Source: Adenophora triphylla var. japonica | Lineage: Eukaryota; Streptophyta; Magnoliopsida; Asterales; Campanulaceae | Length of the DNA: 64,000 nucleotides | Assembly (NCBI GenBank): GCA_022495995.1 | Contig: JAFEMH010001471.1 | Span: 1 to 64,000, forward strand | Reading direction: 5' to 3' | Shown: in pieces, positions 1 to 9,458 of the stretch | Layout of the letters: each line of letters starts with the position of its first letter | How positions within the stretch are numbered: position 1 is the stretch's first letter | Notes under the pieces: model-generated | What the model saw: only the letters and a program-made list of their open reading frames with translations | The model's database searches: none | Told to the model about the DNA's origin: nothing | Position numbers and translations under genes: made by a program

Positions 1-1161
1 AAAGAAGTCATTAAAGTGGTCAAAATGCAACGAGAAGATCGCGGGACGAAACGGATATTTAAGTGATACAAAATAACTAAGTTGCACTGTTTGCATGGTA
101 TTTTGGCCGAGCTTCTTCTATCTAGGCATTTTCCACAAGAGTGGCCGAGCTATGGGCCATTTGTAGCAAGGTGGCCGGCCAAGGCATTGCATTTAGGGCC
201 GGCTGAGCAATTTGGGCCAAAATAACAAATGGCCGATCGGCCCTTCTCCCTTTTCCCACATCGCGTCCGTACCTCTTCCTCCCCAATTCTTTTCACTATA
301 TAAACCCCACTCCGCCTCACACTTTGAACACAGAATTATTCTACGGAAAACTCAAGACAAAACTTGAGGTTTCCTCCATAGAAAACTTGAGACTAAACTC
401 GAGTTTTCTAAGTCTAAATATTTTATCAAGCACGTTCTTCGAATCTTCATAGATTCGATCCAAAAGCCTTGCCATCATTAGGTAAGTCTTCTGTTTATTT
501 TTTCTGTCTTTATTATTATTGTCTTCATTATTATGCTAGATTTATTATTTGCATGCTTAGTATATTTTAATTACTTTATTTCTTGCTTATGTCATATATG
601 CTAGATTTAGGGTTGTTTTAATATATTTAAATATGCAATAGCCGAGGATGATCTAGGGTTTCGCCAAGAAACCCAATGGATCTAGGAACTATTTCTTTCC
701 TTCCACCTTAGTTATAATTATCCCATGATCAACAATTCCCCAAGGATGAACATTGATTAATGCACCTTCCGAGGGCCTAACTCAAAGGTTCTAGGGTGTG
801 ATCATCAATTAATTCTTTCTCTCCCCTCCTCCTTATGCATGATCCCGTTTCTTCTATCTATTCTGTAAACACCGCACACAACCCGCACCCCACATGCTAG
901 AAAGACCGATCCGTCGGGCAATAGGAGTGATAGCGTTTCTTCTTCTGATTGTAACTTGACCCCAGAACCCAATTACATGTTTAGCCTTTTTCAAAGCTTT
1001 GGGCTATATCAAAGTGGCGTGGCGACTCTCAAAATTAAACTAATATTTTAATATGGTTTAAAGCGAGTGTCACTAGATGAATATCCCATTTCGATCCGAC
1101 TTTATATAATTAATTATTTCAAACTTCCGAATGCGCGTTGCATCGGGACGGGGTATTCACA
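1..1161 (+). repeat. Element A 5' LTR (3' part only)
   Basis: Aligns base for base with 9751-10912. I counted about three substitutions and three single-base indels over 1161 positions, all between about 880 and 1000. It ends ...ATTCACA directly before the primer site. It contains a TATA box, two leader hairpins (345-374, 379-410), a 7-bp hairpin (439-458) and a consensus splice donor at 482 (GGTAAGT). Confidence 0.93.
294..306 (+). promoter_or_regulatory. TATA box of the element A LTR
   Basis: CACTATATAAACC is a canonical plant TATA context. About 60 bases upstream is the perfect palindrome GGCCGATCGGCC (231-242), a possible protein-binding site. The predicted start near 325-335 would place the paired hairpins at 345-410 at the very 5' end of the transcript. 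The 3' LTR carries the same box near 10045. Confidence 0.7.
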
Positions 1162-1162
1162 G

Positions 1163-1180
1163 TGGCGACTCTGCTGGGGA
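1163..1180 (+). other. Primer-binding site, element A (tRNA-Arg type)
   Basis: TGGCGACTCTGCTGGGGA starts two bases after the LTR end. From knowledge of plant tRNAs it is complementary to the 3' end of a tRNA-Arg (…CCCCAGCGGAGTCGCCA) with one mismatch. Ogre-type elements use tRNA-Arg. The identical site occurs at 30279-30296. Confidence 0.8.
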
Positions 1181-1895
1181 CTGTTTTGAAATCTTTTCAA
1201 ACTAAGTGGGTCAGACTTTCGTTTTTCTTAGTGGTGTTGTATTTTGCTTTCTTTTTATTTTCTTTACTCTTAACTGTTGCATTGCATGCATGCATTTCAT
1301 GTAAATAAAAATCTTTCTCTTTTTTCTTTAAAAAGAATTAGACTTCTTTACCTCACACTACCACTAGAGTCCGTGTCACCTTTGCACTGAGACACCCTTT
1401 TACCCTTCGGAGAAGCCAAAGTGCGGGAAGTGTGGTGATCATGTCGCCTCCCTTCCGAGTCTCACTTGGCCATCCACTCATCAGTGCGCTTCGGCTGCAC
1501 GGTGGGAGCCTAAAACCTAACCCTTGCGTCACCCACTTTTCTAGGAATACACTCCATACGACCGGTTGGTTTGACTAGCTTTTTTATGTAGACAATTAAT
1601 AAGGTCTTTATGTTAAGTCACTACGAATCAATGATAAGTCAAGATCTATAAAGGCACTAAAAATTGATTTCCTTTTAAAGGACGTGCCAAGTAAAGTTGA
1701 ATGCTTGATCTTGTCCTATCATGGGTCTGTAGTACTCTCCATAAATATCATATTAAATGTCTATACGAGACGGTTAGTCGTTAGGATCCACCACTTTAGG
1801 ACCTTTAGTTAGTTGCGAAAAAGGGGTATCCCTTCCAACCAAGAGTAGGTTCTATAAAAAATTAAAGGGCTTTTTTGTAAATAAAATGCTTAACC
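1181..1895 (+). other. Untranslated leader of element A
   Basis: No credible ORF. The stretch is T-rich after the primer site, then holds sequence around 1335-1520 whose general form recurs after the primer site of element D. No gene seen. Confidence 0.6.
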
Positions 1896-3400
1896 ATTCC
1901 TCATTTTTAGGACCTTCTGAGGTCCGCTCCTCATTTTTAGGACCCTTCGAGGTCCGCTCTTCATTTTTAGGACCTTCCGAGGTCCACTCCTTATTTTTAG
2001 GACCTTCCGAGGTCCACTCTTCATTTTTAGGACCCTCCGAGGTCCGCTCCTCATTTTTTAGGACCTTTCGAGGTCCGCTCCTCATTTTTTGGACCTTCCG
2101 AGGTCCGCTCCTCATTTTTTGGACCTTCCGAGGTCCGCTCCTCATTTTTTGGACCTTCCGAGGTCCGCTCCTCATTTTTTGGACCTTCCGAGGTCCGCTC
2201 CTCATTTTTAGGACCCTCCGAGGTCCGCTCCTCATTTAGGACCCTCAGAGGTCCGCTCCTCATTTTTCGGACCTTCCGAGGTCCGCTCCTCATTTTTAGG
2301 ACCCTCCGAGGTCCGCTCCTCATTTTTAGGACCCTCCGAGGTCCGCTCCTCATTTTTTAGGACCTTCCGAGGTCCGCTCCTCATTTTTTGGACCTTCCGA
2401 GGTCCGCTCCTCATTTTTAAGACCTTCCGAGGTCCACTCTTCATTTTTAGGACCCTCCGAGGTCCGCTCCTCATTTTTTAGGACCTTCCGAGGTCCGCTC
2501 CTCATTTTTAGGACCTTCCGAGGTCCGCTCCTCATTTCTAGGACCCTCCGAGGTCCACTCCTTTTCTCTTGGACCTTTGAGGTCCGCTCCTCATTTTTAG
2601 GACCCTCCGAGGCCCGCTCCTCATTTTTAGGACCTTCCGAGGTCCGTTCCTCATTTTTAGGACCCTTCGAGGCCCGCTCCTCATTTCTAGGACCCTCCGA
2701 GGTCCGCTCCTCATTTCTAGGACCCTCCGAGGTCCGCTCCTCATTTCTAGGACCCTCCGAGGTCCACTCTCCATTTCTAGGACCCTTCGAGGTCCGCTCT
2801 TTACTTCTTGGACCCTTCAAGGTCCACACCCTCTACTGCGGACCGCTCTAGGATCAGTCTCTCTATCTTGGACCGTTCAAGGTCCACTCTTTGACCCTTC
2901 GTGGTACTATGTCCACTCTCCCAATCTTGGACCATTCAAAGTCCACTTCTCATATCTTGGACCGTTCAAGGTCCACTCCTCATATCTTGGGCCGTTCAAG
3001 GTCCGCTCCTCTTCTCTTGGACCCTTCAAGGTCCGCTCCTCTTCTCTTGGACCCTTCAAGGTCCACTCCTCTTCTCTTGGACCCTTTAAGGTCCACTCCT
3101 CATCTCTTGGACCCTTCAAGGTCCACTTCTCATATCTTGGACCGTTCAAAGTCCATTCCTCATCTCTTGGACCCTTCAAGGTCCACACTCCTCATATCTT
3201 GGACCGTTCAAGGTCTGCTCTTCTTCTCTTGGACCCTTCAAGGTCCACTCCTCAATTTAAGACCTTTCGAGGTCCACTCCCTCTATCTAGGACCATTAAA
3301 GGTCCACCCTTCCACCTGAGACTCTTCGAGGTCCACCCTCGTCTCTTGGACCATCCATGGTCCACTCCTCTACCTTAGACCCCCATGGTCTACAAGTTAG
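1896..3400 (+). repeat. 30-bp tandem array with a hairpin in every unit
   Basis: About 45-50 units of 30 bp. Units up to about 2850 follow the pattern GGTCCGCTCCTCATTTTTAG then GACC-TTCCGA. Later units are variants with GGACC-CTTCAA-GGTCC. Each unit contains GGACC...GGTCC inverted arms; many read GGACCT-TCCG-AGGTCC, a 6-bp stem closed by a UNCG-class loop on the plus strand. Open frames across the array arise only because 30 is divisible by three; they encode repetitive Arg/Gly/Pro or Ser/Leu/Pro strings and are not credible genes. Confidence 0.93.
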
Positions 3401-3697
3401 GACCCTTCAAAGTTCTGCCTCTCATTCATAGTCTGATCCCTTAGTCTTGAAACCATCCATAGTTTAGATCCTTTATCTCTAGCTCCCTCAACCAAACCAC
3501 CATCTAGGATCATCTAAGTCAAATCAAGGCCAATCCTCATCCAATACCAAATTAACTCACCTAGATCACCCTCACTTATATTTGACCAAGGATCGAGTCA
3601 TCTTCCTCTTCCTTTTTCACCAAATGGACTCTTTTACATTCATCCTCTCTCTTTCCCTAAACTTAACCCTGGTTGTATCATCAATCGGGGCCCCTCT

Positions 3698-3766
3698 CGA
3701 ACTACGGTGACCTGAGACTCGTATCTTAAATGGTAAGGGTTACGTAGGCAACTTCAGCCCGGTCAA
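3698..3766 (+). other. Non-coding module A (copy in element A)
   Basis: CGAACTACGGTGACCTGAG followed by TACGTAGGCAAC and CCGGTCA. The same block occurs at 14943-15007 and, inverted, at 62071-62136. Function unknown. Confidence 0.65.
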
Positions 3767-3818
3767 ACTCAAAATTGTGGAGGTCAAATATTTTCTCAAG
3801 GATGCCTTAAGATTAATT

Positions 3819-4427
3819 ATGAATCTAATTCAACTCATTGGTTTGACTCCGCCATTTGTTCTTACAGAATTCCACATCATGTCTCTGGAGAAAAGCATTG
3901 AAGCCCTCAAAGAAGTCTCAAACATGAGGTTGGGAGTGATCAACCTCCTCAAAGACATGCATGAAATTGAGCAATACCATTTGTCTTACATTCAGGAATA
4001 CTTGAGAAGAGTTCCTCCCCCTATTCAATTCCGGGGTCCCTATCATCCACATGCTTATGGTTCCCCTTATGGTCCTACACATCAGAATTTCTCATTCAGG
4101 ATGCTTGCTGTGGCCACCAACCAACTAAAGGCATCAATACCCGAGAAGAAGATCAACAAAGAACATTTTGATGACTTAGGAATGCCTGTGGGTGAGTTCT
4201 TCGACATTTTGGTGGGAAAGAATTTGATCGAGCCGCTCGAGAACTACAAGCCTATTAACCCAAAGGAAGACTTAGATACATCCAAGTTTTGCAGATACCA
4301 CAAGTACGCTGGGCATACCACTGACAAATGTGTACAACTGAAACGCTCAATTCAAAGATTGATCAACCAAGGGAAGACCCAAGGCCTCATTGATGAAGGA
4401 ACCCTCACCCTTCGAGGGAAGATTTAG
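3819..4427 (+). CDS. Gag-like protein with a CHHC zinc knuckle
   Basis: The frame is open from 3777 to a stop at 4425-4427, but its first ATG is at 3819, giving about 202 residues. The C-terminal part contains FCRYHKYAGHTTDKC, a C-X2-H-X4-H-X4-C zinc knuckle as found in gag of Tat/Athila-lineage Ty3/gypsy elements, followed by a Leu/Lys-rich helix. About 20 residues before the knuckle, PLENY recurs in the element B gag (13668-13870). The N-terminal third does not resemble a complete capsid domain to me, so this is probably a shortened gag keeping the nucleic-acid-binding end. It lies immediately downstream of the hairpin array and module A. A nucleocapsid-like product could bind element RNA; function is inferred from the knuckle only. 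Confidence 0.62.
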   Translation: MNLIQLIGLTPPFVLTEFHIMSLEKSIEALKEVSNMRLGVINLLKDMHEIEQYHLSYIQEYLRRVPPPIQFRGPYHPHAYGSPYGPTHQNFSFRMLAVATNQLKASIPEKKINKEHFDDLGMPVGEFFDILVGKNLIEPLENYKPINPKEDLDTSKFCRYHKYAGHTTDKCVQLKRSIQRLINQGKTQGLIDEGTLTLRGKI

Positions 4428-5506
4428 ATTCATTCAGTCTTGTAGGTTCTAGTGCGTCTTTCTTACTTCCACTTTGGGCATTGATATGTAATGTCCACTT
4501 TAGATTAGTTGCTTCAATAATAAAAGAGTCTTTCTTTCTTTTCTCTCTAGACTTGAGACATAATCTCGCATTACTTTCAAGAAGATTGTTTTACTCATAA
4601 TTATCACTTGGTTGCTAATCTCACTGAAAAACTCACCGGCTAATAAAGTAAACAATGAATGAATGCTTTGATTGGAGTAAACAACTCACCGTTCCTTCTT
4701 CACACACACCATCCCTATACACCCTTCTCTCATACACTCTCTCCATACTCCACCATATACTTTTCATACACTCCTTATACACACCCTCTATACTCCCTCG
4801 AGCATACACTTCCCCAAATACACTCTCTCCCACTTAAACATCCTTTTCATATGATCATTTATTTTAAACCCCCATTTGACCTCCTTTCCATATGATCAAG
4901 ACAAGCACAAAGACCGTTGTTGCTCATCATCAGAAAATAGCTGCTCACGCCACTGCAATTTAAAGAAAATGCAAGGAGTTGTTCCTATCCTTCACAAGTG
5001 CTGCATGAATATCAACTTGGGGCTCACCAACCCCCCAATCTCGCGTCTCCTCTGATTTTCCATTTTGATCGTTAAGCTTTCATTGAATATGCTCACGTAT
5101 CTTTCTCATGGTCCGAATATATTCTGCCTTACTTAATAAGTCGGTTAATTGAGTTTGCATTTATTTTAAATAATCTTTTGAGAATGCTATCCAGTAGCGA
5201 TTGAAGCTTAAACCTCTCACCATAGGAAGCCATAACCTTATCCTCACTAAATAATACCCTTTCATTTCAAGATCGACAAGTTTTGAGACCCTAAGGAAGA
5301 AGCCCATACTAGGGGCTCCCTCGACTCACAAAGGAAGTAATCACCTCCAAGCTCAAGAAAGGCGGAATGCAAAAGAAACTCATACAAGGGGCTCCCTCGA
5401 AGGGACCACCTCCAAGCCCAAGAGGGAAAAGGTAAAACCATCCTGAGGCATACACTAGGGGCTATCGCGAGCAAACAAATCCGAAGGCTTTTCTCGATAA
5501 GAGGGT

Positions 5507-5539
<33 letters not shown>

Positions 5540-7420
5540 ACAACTTCATCATCCCGAAGTGAACCTCCCATCTCAAAGGTTGTGAAAACGAGACATCGAG
5601 TGAAGGTCCTATCGTGATCAAGTTACCTGCTGAAATCACAACAAACTCGCAAGAAGAAGCAACAAAAATTCCCTCTTGGACAAATCCCGTAAACCAATTC
5701 CAAAGTCCATCCTCTCACTTTTAGAGGATTCCATCACCACCCTTGACCTTATCAAAATCAAAGTTAACCTCACTCTTAGAGGTTACGAAGAAAGCGACAA
5801 CAAGAAAATCCCTTCACCTTAGAAATTCCAAACACCTCCCTCAAGCCAACCTCTCAGCAAATGGCCCAGCCGACCTCTCACTTTAAGAGGTCATGTTAAG
5901 CATCATCCAATGGTCGATCGCAACCCAAAGACCAGCTACAACCGCTACCGGATAGCATTCTCAAAAGATTATTTAAAAGAAATGCATATTCATATTTTTG
6001 AGTCACTTGTTATCCTACGTGAGCATATTACATATTCTCTCAAAAGTTTGGGAACTCGTCCTATTCTTGAAATTCGTTCATTCGACTCCTCAAACACTGT
6101 CTGCAAAAGTCTCACTGGGGCTTCGCATCCGTGCCTCTCAGCGGCACTCCGGTAAAAGCAAGGAGACACGCGCCAGGGACTACTCCCCTCGGCTTGCGAG
6201 AACAAAGGAACAAAGAATCTTCACTTGAAGGAATGAAAAAATCTTTGGGTTATAATCAGTCAATTCCCACCTTTTCTTCCACCCCAATCTTTTTTCTATT
6301 TTTCATTCTTTCCCATGAAGGAGATCAATGCAACGGCAGCCCGCACCACAATTACCACCGAACAGAGCAACAAGCAACAACGGAACATCCTTCTCCTTCT
6401 AAAGACAAGCCAGATTTCACCTTCAAATCAAAACATTCATTTGTTTACTTATATAATTGGAATTTGACAAACCAATCAGTGAGGTCCATTCACGAGCAAT
6501 CAAGATGTAATTCTGAATAAAATAAATTCTTCAAATGTCTCGACAAGTCTTCTTTTTCTACATCATAGGAAAATAGAGGCAAACACTGTCTTTCTGTCAC
6601 GGGGGTTTCCATACACTTTTCCACACCTTGTGATGATTATACTCTCCCAAAAGAGTCAAACCCAAAAGCGAAAGTATCATACACGAACTCGGGATTCATT
6701 CCCACCTTCGAAAAATACGCCCCTGCACATATACATTTCCGAGTCTTGTCCAGCGACTGATTGACCATTGTTCGAAACGAGGGGTCGCCCCCGTGGCCGC
6801 AAGATGACTCTGTCTGCAAATGGGGATGCATTGAATCTCTCCAAGTTGGGGCTTTTGTTAAGCCGTTCTCTCAGGCTCTCTTCAGGTTTGCTCTGCATCA
6901 TCAACTGGGGCTTCGCCATTCCCTTCAGGTTTGCTTTGCATCATCAACTGGGGCTTCGCCATTCATCATCAACTGGGACTTCGCCAAGGTCACTTCATCA
7001 AACATTGGGGCTCCCCTCAACAAAAATGGGTCGACTATGTGCTCTAACAAAAATCGGAGCTCCAATGAAATCATATCTAGCATGAAGGACATCCCTTGTC
7101 ATCAAGATCAGCATGTGGCAAACTCTTTGAGTTAGTTAGAAACATGATTAATCATAAGGCCTCTTTATCAAATAAACATGCTTTCAAAATACTGTCCTCC
7201 TTGGTACCTTGTTTACAAAAATCACTCTTTGGTCTCCACAAATTTTCAAACTCTTCAAGTCTATCAAAGACGCCTCTCTCTCAAGATGACTCGGTCCTTA
7301 TCTCTGGACATCAAACTTACCTAATCCCACCTTCTATCATCGACACTTACTCGGCCTCGCCTAGTTTAAACCAATAACCTTTCTGCTCAAACTGCCTTGT
7401 TTAGACTTACCGCAAATGTA
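4428..7420 (+). other. Gene-free interior of element A with shared non-coding modules
   Basis: No credible gene. It holds a block at 4518-4600 shared with elements B and G, a 29-base A-run near 5511-5538, and a roughly 215-bp block at 6536-6750 shared with B (15270-15515) and G (61615-61870). A short imperfect repeat around GCATCATCAACTGGGGCTTC lies at 6893-6985. Overall the sequence is C/A-rich and noncoding in appearance. Confidence 0.65.
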
Positions 7421-8038
7421 AAACCCTAGCCTTAAGCCTAGGTGACAAATATCTTTCTAAACCCTAGCCTCAAGCCTAGGTGACAAATACCTCTCTAAAC
7501 CCTAGCCTTAAGCCTAGGTGACAAATATCTTTCTAAACCCTAGCCTTAAGCCTAGGTGACAAATACCTTTCTAAACCCTAGCCTTAAGCCTAGGTGACAA
7601 ATACCTCTCTAAACCCTAGCCTCAAGCCTAGGTGACAAATATCTTTCTAAACCCTAGCCTCAAGCCTAGGTGACAAATACCTCTCTAAACCCTAGCCTTA
7701 AGCCTAGGTGACAAATATCTTTCTAAACCCTAGCCTTAAGCCTAGGTGACAAATACCTCTCTAAACCCTAGCCTCAAGCCTAGGTGACAAATATCTTTCT
7801 AAACCCTAGCCTCAAGCCTAGGTGACAAATACCTCTCTAAACCCTAGCCTTAAGCCTAGGTGACAAATACCTCTCTAAACCCTAGCCTTAAGCCTAGGTG
7901 ACAAATACCTCTCTAAACCCTAGCCTTAAGCCTAGGTGACAAATACCTTTCTAAGCCCTAGCCTTAAGTCTAGGTGACAAATGCCTCTCTAAAACCCTAG
8001 CCTTAAGCCTAGGAGACAAGACTCCTCTCTAAGCCTTA
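7421..8038 (+). repeat. 38-bp tandem array carrying telo-box motifs
   Basis: About 16 units of exactly 38 bp. AAACCCTAG starts at 7421, 7459, 7497, 7535 and so on to 7915, and again at 7992: 15 perfect copies plus two variants. Each unit also has the near-palindrome CCTAGCCTTAAGCCTAGG. AAACCCTA is the plant telo-box. The array is not telomeric: the heptamer is not repeated head to tail. Confidence 0.95.
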
Positions 8039-8164
8039 GCAATAATTATCCCAATCTTTTAATCGCTTGGTTCTTCGGCTCGGGAAGCCATAATAATCAA
8101 TTCACACAACTATTCTTCATCAGTAAACAGTAGCCTAAGTCCTTTGGCAGCTACAGTTTCCCGC

Positions 8165-8395
8165 ATTTTAGAGGTCTATCCTCCATTTCAAGGGTCCGTC
8201 CCGCATTTCAGAGGTCTATCCTCCATTTCAAAGGGTCCGTCCCGCATCTTCAAAGGGTCCGTCCTGTACTTTCAAAGGGTCCGTCCCGTACTTTCAAAGG
8301 GTCCGTCCCGCATCTTCAAAGGGTCCGTCCCGTACTTTCAAAGGGTCCGTCCCGCACCTTCAAAGGGTCCGTCCCGCATTTCAGAAGTCAAAATT
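8165..8395 (+). repeat. Short tandem array, GGGTCCGTCCC units
   Basis: About nine units of 22-27 bp of the form AAAGGGTCCGTCCCGTACTT. Each contains GGG-TCCGT-CCC inverted arms. The open frame across it is repetitive and not considered coding. Confidence 0.85.
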
Positions 8396-8396
8396 A

Positions 8397-8525
8397 TCAA
8401 ATCTTTGGGTGACTCCCCGTACAGTCAAATCTTTGGGTGACTCCCCGAACAGTCAAATCTTTGGGTGACTCCCCGTACAGTCAAATCTTTGGGTGACTCC
8501 CCGGACAGTCAAATATTTGGCTTTT
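8397..8525 (+). repeat. 29-bp tandem array, GGGTGACTCCCC units
   Basis: Four to five units. Each has TGACT-CCCCGTAC-AGTCA arms. It is related to the larger array of element G (56745-57285), whose minus strand reads GGGCGACTTCCC...AGTCAAA. Confidence 0.85.
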
Positions 8526-8579
8526 GATTCCCACACAGTTTTTTCCCACATTGCCCCATACACTTTCTCTCAGTACGCG

Positions 8580-9080
8580 AATCAAGACTAAACTTGGTTT
8601 ATTTGCACAACACACGGAAAAATCAAGACTACACTTCTTGAATTTCCTTTCCACATATTTTCAAAGGAAAAATCAAGACTACACTTCTTGAATTTCCTTT
8701 CCACATATTTTCAAAGGAAAAATCAAGACTACACTTCTTGAATTTCCTTTCCACATATTTTCAAAGGAAAAATCAAGACTACACTTCTTGAATTTCCTTT
8801 CCACATATTTTCAAAGGAAAAATCAAGACTACACTTCTTGAATTTCCTTTCCACATATTTTCAAAGGAAAAATCAAGACTACACTTCTTGAATTTCCTTT
8901 CCACATATTTTCAAAGGAAAAATCAAGACTACACTTCTTGAATTTCCTTTCCACGTATTCTCACACGGAAAAATCAAGACTACACTTCTTGAATTTCCTT
9001 TCCACATATTTTCAAAGGAAAAATCAAGACTACACTTCTTGAGTTTCCTTTCCACACATTATCTCACAAATCAAGACTAC
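8580..9080 (+). repeat. 50-bp tandem array resembling the LTR leader hairpins
   Basis: Units start at 8621, 8671, 8721, 8771, 8821, 8871, 8921, 8972 and 9022. Each folds as GGAAA..TCAAG-ACTACACTT-CTTGA.TTTCC. The same design occurs at 345-374 in the LTR leader. The array sits about 400 bp before the 3' LTR. Confidence 0.93.
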
Positions 9081-9230
9081 ACTTGATTTGTTCCATCACA
9101 CACAACATATTTTCCCGCAATATTATTCGAATCGCCCTTAGATTCAATCTTCTAAGCCTCGCCACAAATCGCATCTTTGGCTTGAGACGCTGCACATCCG
9201 CCATTCTCGGGTATTAAAAACGCCCACTCT

Positions 9231-9316
9231 TTTGAACTACGACTTGGCTTGATTCCTTTTTAGGGATACGTAGGTAGCCCGACGTGGGTCCAGCCACTTG
9301 ACCTACCTGGTCATCC
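9231..9316 (+). other. Non-coding module B (copy in element A)
   Basis: GAACTACGACTTGGCTTGATT then GGGATACGTAGGTAGCC then GGTCCAGCCACTTGACC. Close relatives occur five times in element B and four times in G. In A it lies between the arrays and the polypurine tract. Confidence 0.7.
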
Positions 9317-9446
9317 TTTTGCGACTCAGCTCAAGTCCAAAAACCTCACATCCACAAGGTCACTTTCCTTACCTCCTGAAATCCCTTTTTTCAGGACGGA
9401 TCCTATTTTTCTATCGTCGACCCCACTTGTCTTACAAGAAGCGTCG

Positions 9447-9458
9447 TCGAGGGGCTAC
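9447..9458 (+). other. Polypurine tract region of element A
   Basis: TCGAGGGGCTAC immediately before the LTR start TGTTAGTACCC. The same CGAGGGGCT motif precedes the 3' LTRs of B (22309-22319) and G (minus strand, 56056-56066). Confidence 0.75.

Noticed and set aside
1852..3319. Several long open frames on both strands over the 30-bp array
   Set aside because: The period is a multiple of three, so frames stay open by construction. The products are simple repeats that shift frame between neighbours.
7421..8038. CRISPR-like or telomeric interpretation of the 38-bp array
   Set aside because: The units are contiguous without unique spacers, in plant DNA. The telomere heptamer is not in tandem.
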